Shown here in pieces: positions 9,399 to 19,406 of a stretch of 64,000 nt of DNA. The position numbers were made by a program, and so were the translations under genes. Positions within the stretch are counted from its first letter, which is position 1; every line of letters begins with the position of its first letter. Below the pieces are notes generated by a model that had not been told where the DNA came from, ran no database searches, and saw only the letters and a list, made by a program, of their open reading frames with translations. The stretch is from contig NC_016451.1 of assembly GCF_000235365.1 (NCBI RefSeq), forward strand, positions 124,001-188,000. The letters run 5' to 3'. Origin of the DNA: Eremothecium cymbalariae DBVPG#7215 (lineage: Eukaryota; Ascomycota; Saccharomycetes; Saccharomycetales; Saccharomycetaceae).

Positions 9399-12300
9399 AT
9401 GACATCAAAATTGGCAGGGCTGCGTAATGACTCAAATTTACTTGGTGAAAAGAACAAGGTTCTAGTTGCTAACAGAGGGGAAATTCCTATTAGGATATTT
9501 AGAACGGCGCATGAATTGTCTATGACCACGGTTGCGATTTATTCGCATGAGGATCGGTTGTCTATGCACCGTTTAAAAGCGGATGAGGCGTATATGATTG
9601 GTGAGGAGGGTAAATATACTCCAGTTGGTGCTTATTTGGCAATTGATGAGATTATTAGTATTGCGCAACAACACCAGGTTAATTTCATCCATCCTGGGTA
9701 TGGATTTTTGTCAGAGAATTCAGAATTTGCGGAGAAGGTCGAGAAGGCAGGTATTACTTGGATAGGGCCTCCTGCGGAGGTGATTGATGCGGTTGGGGAC
9801 AAGGTTTCTGCTAGGAATTTAGCAGCGAAGGCTAATGTTCCAACTGTACCAGGAACACCGGGGCCTATTGATTCTGTGGAGGATGCTAAACGTTTTGTTG
9901 AGGAATATGGGTATCCGGTTATTATCAAAGCAGCTTTTGGAGGTGGTGGAAGAGGTATGAGGGTTGTTACGGAAGGAGATGATATTCAAGATGCGTTTCA
10001 GCGGGCTACCTCGGAAGCCAAGACGGCTTTTGGTAATGGTACTTGTTTTATTGAACGATTTTTGGAACAACCCAAGCATATTGAAGTTCAATTACTTGCG
10101 GATAACTATGGCAATGTCATTCATTTATTTGAACGAGACTGTTCGGTGCAAAGAAGACACCAAAAGGTTGTTGAAGTGGCCCCTGCTAAGACATTGCCTA
10201 TGGAAGTACGTGATGCGATTTTGACAGATGCTGTGAAGTTAGCGAGGGTTGGAAAGTATAGAAATGCTGGCACTGCTGAATTTTTGGTTGATAACCAGAA
10301 CAGACATTACTTTATAGAAATAAATCCTAGAATCCAAGTGGAGCATACGATTACAGAAGAGATTACTGGTGTTGATATTGTCGCTGCACAGATCCAAATT
10401 GCTGCAGGTGCTTCTTTAGAACAACTAGGGTTATATCAAGACCGTATTACCACACGTGGATTTGCAATCCAATGTCGTATTACCACTGAGGATCCAAGTA
10501 AGAACTTCCAGCCTGATACTGGCCGTTTGGATGTCTATAGATCTGCAGGTGGTAATGGTATCAGGTTGGATGGTGGTAGTGCTTTTGCTGGTGCCATTAT
10601 TTCACCCCATTACGACTCGATGTTGGTAAAATGTACTTGCTCGGGCTCCACATATGAAATTGTTCGGCGTAAGATGCTGCGTGCTTTGATTGAATTCAGA
10701 ATCAGGGGAGTGAAGACTAATATTCCTTTTCTATTAACCCTATTAATGCATCAAGTCTTTATCTCCGGTGATTGCTGGACCACTTTCATTGATGATACCC
10801 CACAATTGTTTGAGATGGTAGCCTCTCAAAATAGAGCGCAGAAATTGTTGCATTACCTGGCAGATCTTGCCGTTAATGGTACATTTATTAAGGGCCAGGT
10901 TGGATTACCTAAACTACATACTCCTCCAGATATTCCTCATCTATATGATGAAAATGGTGAAGTATTGGATATTTCGAAACCTAGCTCTGTTGGTTGGAGG
11001 CAGGTCCTTTTGGAGAGAGGTCCAGAAGAATTTGCAAAGGAAGTACGAAAATTCAATGGTGTCTTACTGATGGATACTACTTGGAGAGATGCTCATCAAT
11101 CGTTATTAGCCACTAGAGTCCGTACATACGATTTGGCGGCTATCGCACCAACGACCTCACATGCTCTGGCAGGAGCTTTTGCTCTGGAATGTTGGGGTGG
11201 TGCTACATTTGATGTCGCCATGAGATTCTTACACGAAGATCCTTGGGAACGTCTTAGAACTTTACGTAGGTTGGTTCCTAATATTCCCTTCCAAATGTTG
11301 TTGCGTGGTGCTAATGGTGTAGCTTATTCTTCTTTGCCAGATAATGCTATTGATCATTTTGTTGAACAAGCTAAAAAGAATGGTGTGGATATATTTAGGG
11401 TATTCGATGCGTTGAATGATTTAGATCAGTTGGAAGTTGGCGTAAATGCCGTTAAGAAAGCTGGTGGTGTTATTGAGGCTACGCTATGTTATTCTGGTGA
11501 CATGCTACAACCAGGTAAAAAGTACAATTTGGATTATTACTTGGAACTTACCGATAAGATTGTCAAGATGGGAACCCACATTCTTGGTATCAAGGATATG
11601 GCTGGCACATTGAAGCCATCGGCTGCAAAATTGTTGATTGGCTCTATTAGGACAAAGTACCCAGCTTTGCCAATTCATGTTCACACACATGATTCAGCAG
11701 GTACTGGTGTTGCATCTATGGTCCAATGTGCACTTTCAGGTGCAGATGTTGTTGATGTTGCCATCAATTCCATGTCTGGATTAACATCTCAGCCCTCTAT
11801 TAATGCCTTACTATCTTCATTGGATGGCGATGTTGATACTAATATTAATGCAGACCATACCCGTCAGTTAGACGCTTACTGGGCGGAAATGAGGCTTCTA
11901 TACTCTTGTTTTGAAGCTGATTTGAAAGGCCCAGATCCTGAAGTCTACCAACACGAAATTCCAGGTGGCCAGTTGACTAACCTATTATTCCAGGCCCAAC
12001 AATTGGGTCTGGGCGAGCAATGGGCGGAAACGAAAAGGGCTTATCGTGAGGCTAATATGTTGTTGGGAGACATAGTGAAAGTTACTCCTACATCTAAAGT
12101 TGTTGGTGATTTAGCACAATTTATGGTCACTAATAAACTAACTTCCGATGACGTTAGACGCCTGGCTGGCTCCTTGGATTTCCCAGATTCAGTTATGGAC
12201 TTTTTTGAAGGTTTAGTTGGCCAACCATATGGTGGCTTCCCAGAACCACTGAGAACAGATATCTTGAAGAATAAGAGAAGAAAGTTAACGTGCAGGCCCG

Positions 12301-12920
12301 GGTTGGAATTGGCTCCGTTTGATTTGATCAAAATTAGGGAAGAGCTGGCTTCTAGATTTGGTAACATTGATGAATGCGATGTTGCATCCTATAATATGTA
12401 TCCAAAGGTTTACGAAGACTTCTGTAAGATTAAGGAGCAATATGGTGATCTATCTGTCTTGCCAACAAGGAATTTCCTGTCCCCGCCTGTTATTGGAGAA
12501 GAGATTGTCGTCAACATTGAAAAAGGTAAAACATTGATCATAAAACCACAAGCGATTGGTGATTTGAATAAGGCTACCGGAAGAAGGGAAGTATACTTTG
12601 AATTGAATGGTGAATTACGTAAGGTCTCTGTCTTGGACAAGTCTCAAAAAGTGGAGACTGTTTTGAAGCCTAAAGCAGATGTTCACAATCCCTTCCAAAT
12701 CGGTGCACCAATGGCTGGTGTCGTTATTGAGGTTAAGGTCCACAAGGGCTCCATTGTACAAAAGAGCCAGCCGTTGGCTGTCCTGAGCGCAATGAAAATG
12801 GAAATGGTTATTTCTTCTCCAGCAGATGGCCAAGTTAAGGATGTTCTCGTTACTGATGGTGAGACCGTTGAAGTTTCAGATTTGTTGATCGCATTAGAGG
12901 AGGTAGTCACCGTCAAATAA
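9399..12920 (+). CDS. PYC1: Pyruvate carboxylase
   Basis: Cytosolic biotin enzyme that carboxylates pyruvate to oxaloacetate, feeding gluconeogenesis and the TCA cycle. The 1173 aa carry the full three-domain layout. The N-terminal biotin carboxylase (KVLVANRGEIPIRIFR near residue 20; ATP-grasp glycine loop AAFGGGGRGMRVV) runs to about 480. The carboxyltransferase (LLMDTTWRDAHQSLLATRVR near 555; HVHTHDSAGTG metal site) follows to about 1030, and the C-terminal biotinyl domain has SAMKMEMV with the biotinylated lysine near 1132. The start at ATG 9399 replaces an upstream TTG. S. cerevisiae has two copies (PYC1 YGL062W, PYC2 YBR218C). Here a single gene sits beside neighbours of both, as expected before the genome duplication. 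Confidence 0.98.
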   Translation: MTSKLAGLRNDSNLLGEKNKVLVANRGEIPIRIFRTAHELSMTTVAIYSHEDRLSMHRLKADEAYMIGEEGKYTPVGAYLAIDEIISIAQQHQVNFIHPGYGFLSENSEFAEKVEKAGITWIGPPAEVIDAVGDKVSARNLAAKANVPTVPGTPGPIDSVEDAKRFVEEYGYPVIIKAAFGGGGRGMRVVTEGDDIQDAFQRATSEAKTAFGNGTCFIERFLEQPKHIEVQLLADNYGNVIHLFERDCSVQRRHQKVVEVAPAKTLPMEVRDAILTDAVKLARVGKYRNAGTAEFLVDNQNRHYFIEINPRIQVEHTITEEITGVDIVAAQIQIAAGASLEQLGLYQDRITTRGFAIQCRITTEDPSKNFQPDTGRLDVYRSAGGNGIRLDGGSAFAGAIISPHYDSMLVKCTCSGSTYEIVRRKMLRALIEFRIRGVKTNIPFLLTLLMHQVFISGDCWTTFIDDTPQLFEMVASQNRAQKLLHYLADLAVNGTFIKGQVGLPKLHTPPDIPHLYDENGEVLDISKPSSVGWRQVLLERGPEEFAKEVRKFNGVLLMDTTWRDAHQSLLATRVRTYDLAAIAPTTSHALAGAFALECWGGATFDVAMRFLHEDPWERLRTLRRLVPNIPFQMLLRGANGVAYSSLPDNAIDHFVEQAKKNGVDIFRVFDALNDLDQLEVGVNAVKKAGGVIEATLCYSGDMLQPGKKYNLDYYLELTDKIVKMGTHILGIKDMAGTLKPSAAKLLIGSIRTKYPALPIHVHTHDSAGTGVASMVQCALSGADVVDVAINSMSGLTSQPSINALLSSLDGDVDTNINADHTRQLDAYWAEMRLLYSCFEADLKGPDPEVYQHEIPGGQLTNLLFQAQQLGLGEQWAETKRAYREANMLLGDIVKVTPTSKVVGDLAQFMVTNKLTSDDVRRLAGSLDFPDSVMDFFEGLVGQPYGGFPEPLRTDILKNKRRKLTCRPGLELAPFDLIKIREELASRFGNIDECDVASYNMYPKVYEDFCKIKEQYGDLSVLPTRNFLSPPVIGEEIVVNIEKGKTLIIKPQAIGDLNKATGRREVYFELNGELRKVSVLDKSQKVETVLKPKADVHNPFQIGAPMAGVVIEVKVHKGSIVQKSQPLAVLSAMKMEMVISSPADGQVKDVLVTDGETVEVSDLLIALEEVVTVK

Positions 12921-13099
12921 CCGGCCTCTTGTATTTTTGGATTCCAAAATAAACTTTTATGTTAAACTGTTTAATTAATCTAAACCTGTACGTCTTTATG
13001 CCAATGTGCGGTTTTATCATTGATAAGCTACATTTTATAATATAATATATATATATACATATGCTCACAAAACCAATATCACAACCATAGGGTGATTGT

Positions 13100-13732
13100 C
13101 TAACGGAACATCCTCCGGTTCTTCGCACCAGTAGTAACCACTGGATTCGAGACGGGCTTCCGAACCTTAGCACTACTCCTAGGTATACCAGATGCCCCCA
13201 CTTTACCCTTTTTATAATTCGCTGTTGCCTTAGAAAAAGGCTTCTTAGGAAGAGGCGCCTCTACTGTAGCTACAGCAGGTTTGTTCTTCTCTTGAATCTT
13301 CCTTCGTATCTCCTCCACTTCTGCCCTTTTATTCTCCATATAATTCTGCTTCTTGGCCTCATCCCCCTGTGTTGCATCTATATATTTAAGATACTCCTTA
13401 TCATCCAACAACTCGCTAACGTAACCCGCCTGAGATTGGATCTTGATCCAAGTATCTAACACCTTGTTCACCGACTCACACGTTTTCTTTATCCTATTCA
13501 GATTATCCGACGTCGAATGTCTCAACGAATTATTCAAATGTTTTATAACTGGCAGTATACTATCCAGCTGTTCCACTTCTTTCAAAAGCGTGGGCGTAGA
13601 GACTGAAGACATAAACAACGGCAGGGACCCCCCATTCGTCTTAGTATTATTCAACTGGTTTGACCGCATCTGATCAAAAATTTGCGGAATCAACTTATCA
13701 ATAGTCGCATTATCTAAATTTGTATCGCTCAT
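13100..13732 (-). CDS. DUO1: Duo1, DASH/Dam1 complex subunit
   Basis: Outer-kinetochore microtubule-coupling subunit of the Dam1 ring. The helical Duo1 core is SLPLFMSSVSTPTLLKEVEQLDSILPVIKHLNNSLRHSTSDNLNRIKKTCESVNKVLDTWI, broken only by normal polar residues. It is followed by a coiled coil (KKQNYMENKRAEVEEIRRKIQ) and a basic C-terminal tail ending NRRMFR. At 210 aa it is somewhat shorter than the yeast protein (247 aa). It is convergent with the PYC gene, exactly as YGL061C is with YGL062W. Confidence 0.9.
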   Translation of the reverse strand: MSDTNLDNATIDKLIPQIFDQMRSNQLNNTKTNGGSLPLFMSSVSTPTLLKEVEQLDSILPVIKHLNNSLRHSTSDNLNRIKKTCESVNKVLDTWIKIQSQAGYVSELLDDKEYLKYIDATQGDEAKKQNYMENKRAEVEEIRRKIQEKNKPAVATVEAPLPKKPFSKATANYKKGKVGASGIPRSSAKVRKPVSNPVVTTGAKNRRMFR

Positions 13733-13913
13733 GATCCCAAACTAAACCCCTCCTCTTTCTTATTCCTGTTCTTCTGCTTGTTTGATAGTACTTTCGTCTA
13801 TGTGTGTTTTATCTTTCCTAAATTTTATTATTTAAAAGGGCCCCACAGCATTAAGCTAAATCCCAAGCACTACATACAGACGCACAGAACTAGTACTTAT
13901 TCACCATATATGT

Positions 13914-14537
13914 TTATCCAAAGGCAACTGTTGCACAGTAAGATACTACAAGCTCATCATTTACTTTGAATTGCTCCCAGAGCTGACCAACATTCTGTTG
14001 TGGAGTTGGTGCGAATGAATTGCTAATGTAACAATGAACATCTTCTAACCTTAGTTTCTTGCATAAAAACATCGTTACCATCGCAAACGTATGAGAACTG
14101 CCAAGTTTACATACCTGGGGATCTACCTGGGCTATTGATCCGATCGGCTGGAATCTTATAGAAATCTTTTGAGGTCGGATTGGGCGTTGCGGCTGCTGGT
14201 GCTGCTCTTCCATTGGTTCTAATGGTGATGACGAAGCAGATCTCTCCTCGCTTACTTGGCTACCCATGTAAGCAGATGTCTCCAAGGGAAGTTCGTCTTC
14301 TATATTTATAGAATCGTATTCATCTCTAAAGCTATTGTCTGTAGTCGCACTTGTTGGAATGTCATCATCGCTTGCAGAAGGCAGTTGAAGTCTGTTCAAC
14401 CGTTCGTTATATTCTTCCAGTCGATTCTGTAACGACTCTTGTGTATGATGTGCAGACGAGTTTATGACACCCTGGCTGCTGTCGAACTGGGACTGGCTAG
14501 CACTGCTTTCTGTTTCGCTCTCGAGCACCGAGCTCAT
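13914..14537 (-). CDS. ATG12: Atg12, ubiquitin-like autophagy modifier
   Basis: Ubiquitin-fold protein conjugated to Atg5 through Atg7 and Atg10; the conjugate drives Atg8 lipidation. The C-terminal domain (KISIRFQPIGSIAQVDPQVCK to the end) ends in FG, the exposed glycine that needs no processing and forms the isopeptide bond. The first half is a low-complexity acidic and serine-rich extension. I start at ATG 14535-14537 (207 aa); the open frame continues upstream only from a TTG. It is divergent from the YBP gene, mirroring YBR217W/YBR216C. Confidence 0.9.
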   Translation of the reverse strand: MSSVLESETESSASQSQFDSSQGVINSSAHHTQESLQNRLEEYNERLNRLQLPSASDDDIPTSATTDNSFRDEYDSINIEDELPLETSAYMGSQVSEERSASSSPLEPMEEQHQQPQRPIRPQKISIRFQPIGSIAQVDPQVCKLGSSHTFAMVTMFLCKKLRLEDVHCYISNSFAPTPQQNVGQLWEQFKVNDELVVSYCATVAFG

Positions 14538-14628
14538 CGATCTGTAAGTAGAATGGTTTCTGTTGATGGGGTCTTGAGGGGTTGGTGGTCGTGAAGCATG
14601 CTTGATTCCTTGAATGTGCAAAATCAAG

Positions 14629-14635
14629 TTACTAA
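14629..14635 (+). promoter_or_regulatory. Candidate Yap1 response element
   Basis: TTACTAA, a Yap1-type element, lies in the 226-nt divergent promoter between ATG12 and the YBP gene, 129 nt before the YBP ATG. Yap1 sites are short, so chance occurrence is possible. Confidence 0.3.
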
Positions 14636-14763
14636 AAGCAGACTAGGTGACAGAGGAACGTGTTGTAACAGAGTGTTGATTGGAGGGGGTATAGGTTGGA
14701 AGATAAGTCTGCTACGAGGGAACTGCGAATCGATTGATTAGTTGGCATATAAGGCAGGTTAAA

Positions 14764-16848
14764 ATGAGTACGGTTGTTAGTGAGATCTGTGAAAGGTTGA
14801 GAGGCATGTTTGAGGATGGATCTGTAGACATCGTTTCACTTGCCACTGCTATTGATTTGTATGCAGGACAGCTGAATGAAAACTATGCGATTGAAGGTGT
14901 GGTGGAATTTTTGGAATGCTTGGAAGGCTTATTGAAGAAAGATCATGAAATTGTTAGAGAGCTTGGATGGGATTTGCCTAAAGTGTTGATAGGGTTTATT
15001 AACCAGAAAAATCTCAATTGGTCTGAAGGGTTGGCTAACGACAGAGTATGGCATTCAGTTCAAGGTTGTTTTACTGAAGTGTCGACGTATGGTAATCCCA
15101 AAGAATGCTTTTTAACTGTCTGTGACCTACTTTCTCAATTGAACATAATTGGGGATGATGCTGTTGACGAGGATGATATAGGTTCAACGGATATTAGCAA
15201 AGAAACTGAGACGTTGGATACTTACGAAGAGATGAAACGTTCTTCAGATGATGAGAGGCAGTTGAGTAAAGGTCATCAGAGGTTGGAAGATGGAGAATCT
15301 TCTATTTCTTTGGATCATCTTGTTGATGAGGAAAGACGTGAGGCTGTTTTTGCCCTAAGATTCCATATCTTGCTTGAATTTATGACTGCTACTCTACGTC
15401 GAATACCCACATTGTACCCTTCGAGATTTTTGGGAGAGGCGATTGGAGTAATATTTAAGTTGGTTAAGTCGCACTCAGATAGTATTAATAATGTGCAAGT
15501 TGTTTTAAGAAGGCTATACGTCTTTTACAAGGATTACACTGACATGGTAATCCGTAAGGTCCCCTCCAATAAGGTTTCGAGCAATGAAGATCTCAAAATA
15601 ACAATTCAGGAAGAGCAGCTACAACGAGAGTTGATATGTAGCGCCCTGACATATTCAGTGGCCCAATTGATGAAGAACAGCAACCCTAAATGGTCAGTTG
15701 AATACTTTTCCTTGAAGAATTATATCCCTTTTGAATCTTCGGACGTGGAAAAAGAGTTGAGATTAATTCTAGAAGACTTTGCGAATTTGGCGGAGTCACT
15801 TAATATTGATTTCATGAACGAGTTTATTCAGTCCTGCATCGAGGAATCCAAATATGTTTACACTCGTACTACACAGAATGACTCAAAAAGTAATGAACGA
15901 GTTACTGTAACTACCAGTGATAGTAGTGAAGTTATCTATCAACTTGCTTATACATATGAATTAAAGAAACTTGCCGATATCAAACGGTTAATTTTAGACT
16001 CCCGAGGTGTGTTGCTAATGTTTCTAGTGAAGGACCTTAAGCCCGGCAAAATGTGGTGTTCAAATTACACAATTAATGATGCTATTTATATGTATCTGAG
16101 GTTCAATACACCTTCGATGTACTCTAAGTCATTTACAAATAAATCAGTGACTGACTGTACACTATATCTCCTAATTAAGGTTTTAAGTGAAAAGTCGTAC
16201 AAGGAAAATTATGAAACAATTCAAGAGCTGCCTAAAAATGTCAACATGGTATTCATACAAATATCACTTATTAATGCATGTACCCAACGTGATAGTCAAT
16301 TGCGAATGATGCAACTTAATATTCTAGCGAAGATATTGTCCCTGGTGCCTGAAAGTATCGCTTTTGACTTTATTGTTAATACAATGCTACAATGTCCGTA
16401 TGAGAGTGCTAAAAGTATTGTGCTCGATATAGCTAAAGAATTAATGTTGAAGGATCGATACGAGATTGGTTCAATTAGTTATTCTTCAGATCAGTCAAAG
16501 AATGATGAGGCAGCTACCCAAGTATCCAATGGGGAGTTCAATAATGTTGCTCCTGTACCCCCACCAAGACCTCATATACTAATAAATGAAGATAGGATGG
16601 CTGCAATCCATAGTTTAGTGATACTCGGAATTAAACAGAATAAAAACAGTCAAGATCCAGCTAAACTAGGAACAGTACTTGCATATTTGAATCTTTTGGT
16701 AGTTTTAAGATACAAATGGGATAAATTTCTATTACAAGAAGTAGCAGATACAATTCAAACGCATTTTTGTCCTAGCGATACAAATATACCAGAGATTGGG
16801 TTCATCAATATATCAAACAATGCATTAATTGATTTCTTAAACGAATAA
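14764..16848 (+). CDS. YBP1: Yap1-binding protein family (Ybp1/Ybp2)
   Basis: Helical-repeat protein of the Ybp1/Ybp2 family. Ybp1 promotes Yap1 oxidation in the peroxide response; Ybp2 associates with the kinetochore and COMA. The protein is 694 aa (yeast members 674 and 641), starting at ATG 14764 rather than an upstream TTG. It is leucine-rich and predicted alpha-helical throughout, with an acidic insert near residues 140-190 (DDAVDEDDIGSTDISKETET) and a proline patch near 600 (APVPPPRPH). I cannot tell from sequence which paralogous role it keeps. The location between ATG12 and HPC2 combines YBR216C and YGL060W contexts, so it is the pre-duplication single gene. Confidence 0.88.
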   Translation: MSTVVSEICERLRGMFEDGSVDIVSLATAIDLYAGQLNENYAIEGVVEFLECLEGLLKKDHEIVRELGWDLPKVLIGFINQKNLNWSEGLANDRVWHSVQGCFTEVSTYGNPKECFLTVCDLLSQLNIIGDDAVDEDDIGSTDISKETETLDTYEEMKRSSDDERQLSKGHQRLEDGESSISLDHLVDEERREAVFALRFHILLEFMTATLRRIPTLYPSRFLGEAIGVIFKLVKSHSDSINNVQVVLRRLYVFYKDYTDMVIRKVPSNKVSSNEDLKITIQEEQLQRELICSALTYSVAQLMKNSNPKWSVEYFSLKNYIPFESSDVEKELRLILEDFANLAESLNIDFMNEFIQSCIEESKYVYTRTTQNDSKSNERVTVTTSDSSEVIYQLAYTYELKKLADIKRLILDSRGVLLMFLVKDLKPGKMWCSNYTINDAIYMYLRFNTPSMYSKSFTNKSVTDCTLYLLIKVLSEKSYKENYETIQELPKNVNMVFIQISLINACTQRDSQLRMMQLNILAKILSLVPESIAFDFIVNTMLQCPYESAKSIVLDIAKELMLKDRYEIGSISYSSDQSKNDEAATQVSNGEFNNVAPVPPPRPHILINEDRMAAIHSLVILGIKQNKNSQDPAKLGTVLAYLNLLVVLRYKWDKFLLQEVADTIQTHFCPSDTNIPEIGFINISNNALIDFLNE

Positions 16849-17193
16849 ATTGCTTCTTATTTTGTGTGCAATTACAATACGATAGAATATCAGATATCTC
16901 TTCTCTTTTAAATAAATAACAAATTTGCAGTATTGGTTATTATTATCTTAAATACATTATGAGTGTATTTATACAGTTCCATTGCATTATTTATATGTTG
17001 ATAATTGTCTTTTATCAGTGCATTAGTTGTATATGCAACCCCGTCGAATACTAGATTTCAAGCATGCTTTCAGGTTACAGGCCAAATAAAAAAAACATAA
17101 GGTGGGTATTAAAACAACTGAGGGATAGGAAGTGGACCGGGGGAGGTTTATTAACTAGTTTTCTATTAACAATCATTCATTTTAGTTCTTTTA
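16849..17193. other. Tail-to-tail spacer, YBP gene and HPC2
   Basis: AT-rich spacer holding the 3' ends of two convergent genes. I see nothing else in it. Confidence 0.5.
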
Positions 17194-19132
17194 TTACCTA
17201 GGATTCCTAACACCGCCTTTCTTCATTGTACCATCCACTCTTTCAAATGTGGCATATTGGCCCTTCTGTATTAACGGGCCAAAATAAACAAAGAATCCAT
17301 CTTTAGTAGCAGCACGTTGTTCTTCCCACAACAATTCAGAGTCGTCTATAAAGGGATCGTCGATGTCATACTTACCAACACGACTTTTGCCCTTCATTGG
17401 ATGTGCCTTTTTCTTGTTATTATTTTTGGAGGGTGAGGGGTTACTACCAACATTTGATCCTGGTTCGTCATCGTCATCGTCATCGTCATCATCATCGTCG
17501 TCCTCTACAAGAAGAATGTCATCACCATTCTCCGATTTATCCCTGCTTCCACCAGCATTATTTCTTGACCGTGACATTTGTGAGCCAAATTTTTCATGGG
17601 CAAGGTTATAGAAATTGAATACAACTTGGCCGTTTTCGTCCAAGTAGTCGTTTGTGTCCACTTGATGCAACGGCACATCAACTACTATAATTGGGGGGTC
17701 ATCATCAACAGCAGCGAGTCCTCCCGACTTCTGATCGAGTGCGTCTAATAGGGATGGTGATTTAATTGGTTGAGCTGGTGTTAGTTTTTTTGGAGTCTGA
17801 GGTGCAGTGGTAGGTGGTGGAATAACCTCAGAACCTGCGGTAGGTGTTCCAGGAATATCTTTTTTCTTAGAAGAAGTTTGTTTGCCTTTAGTCTTCGTTT
17901 CCTTCTTTGCATTACCTGTATTTGATGCTTTTTTCGACGAAGTGGAGCTTCCTGATACTGGTGGCGGAGGGGTAGGTGTTGGTGTACTACCATTCAGAAC
18001 ATTGGAAGCGGAAAGGGTCTTCTTAGCCTTTTGCGGATCTTGAACACCAGTCTTCTGACCTGGATTCAAATTAGATTGTGACCTCTTCAGTCCCTTCTGA
18101 GAAGGTGCGTTTACCGGGGAACTTATCCTTGCTATTAGAATATTCTGTTCTTCAGTGTCTTCAGGAGACTGCGGTGAAGTGCTGTTTGGAGCTGCTGGAA
18201 CATCCTGAGATGGTAGTATAATCTTGCGAGCCTGAGAAGATGTAGAAACCGAAGAATATTGTGGCAAACTGGGCGAAGCCTCTTTTGGCATTGAACTTGT
18301 CTCCTCCTTTTTGGCGGCCGCCTTGCTACTTGACTTCTTACTAGTATTTTTGTTGGTATCTAATCTCTTCTTAGTTGTAGAGCCAGAAGAAGAATCACCT
18401 CTCTTCTTCCTTGTAGAAGCCTTCTTCCCAGAAGAAGCAGTCCCACTGCCTGCTGGGGCCACTCCTGCGGTTGCTCCCGCTTTTGGAGATGCTCCTGCTG
18501 TGCTAGATGACGTTGCTGCCGTATTCTGCGGAGAGTCTGCCCCTGCATTCGACGCTGTTACAGTCGATATATCAGCAGAATTAGCTACTAATGTAGGTGC
18601 TGATGTCACACTGGATTTTGACGTTCGAGGATCAGACAGAATGCGCTCCATATACGGCGACTCTATTTTCGGCACAAGCGCCTGGGAAGGTCCTGCAGCT
18701 GCAGGAGCTGGAAATGGCTTGGAGTAATTATAGTCGATACTTGGTGAAAGCAAAGATGATAACGGTATCGCATGTAACCTAGGTCTGATTTGCGGCGCTT
18801 GGGTAGATTGTTTAGCCACATTAGGAGTTGGTTGCCTCACCTCGGCCCTATTCTTCGCTAACTCGTTTGCAATATTCGGTATTGACCTCTGCTTCTTCAC
18901 CACCTCTGGATTCTGTAAATTAGATACCTCCATTGACCGTTTACTATTCACCACATCACCATTCTCGGTACCTCCAGAATTCTGGTATTCATCGTCTTCT
19001 ATAACAATTACTTCAACCATTTGAAAATCGTTAGTACTATCAATCAAATACGACACAAAATAAAAAAATCTTCAAATATCAAATCTTCAAACCCTTCAAA
19101 CTGCAATTATACATACCTTCCTGATCTGCCAT
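17194..19132 (-). CDS. HPC2: Hpc2, HIR histone-chaperone complex subunit (two exons)
   Basis: Subunit of the HIR complex, which deposits H3-H4 and represses histone genes outside S phase. The model joins 19117-19132 to 17194-19010 (610 aa). The 16-nt first exon encodes MADQE plus one base. A GTATGT donor, a TACTAAC branch site and an AAG acceptor follow, giving MADQEVIVIEDDEYQ. A TAG acceptor 12 nt further on is also in frame. Without splicing the only ATG is 19018-19020. The long middle is disordered and rich in Ser, Lys, Pro and Ala, and a run of about 13 Asp lies near residue 515. The C-terminal Hpc2-related domain (GKYDIDDPFIDDSELLWEEQ) is intact. It is divergent from PKP2. Confidence 0.9.
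19011..19116 (-). other. HPC2: HPC2 intron (106 nt)
   Basis: The donor GTATGT is at 19111-19116 (read on the minus strand). The branch site TACTAAC, a perfect yeast match, is at 19030-19036. The first AG after the branch site (AAG) ends at 19011; a competing TAG ends at 18999 and gives a 118-nt intron. Both restore the same frame, so two products differing by four residues (VIVI present or absent) are possible. Confidence 0.85.
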
Positions 19133-19406
19133 CTTATTCAGATCGTTTATCTTATGTCTGGAACCGTTTTGCCTGATTCTTAGACCGTAAATTCCCTGTA
19201 AAGTGGCTGTCTTGAAGCCAGAACACTCCAAATACCTTGACGTCTATATGGAACGATATTAAAATATTGGAATTTTCTCAAAAGCAAAGGGCTATACCGA
19301 TACTTAAAAATGCTGGTTAATTCGGTTAATGGAATGATGATTCACAAGGAATAGGACTGGTATAAGGCAGTTTAGGGAATTCTAAGTGTTGGTAGCTACA
19401 ATTGAG

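Noticed and set aside
17363..17611. Poly-Ser frames opposite HPC2
   Set aside because: Antisense of the HPC2 aspartate run.
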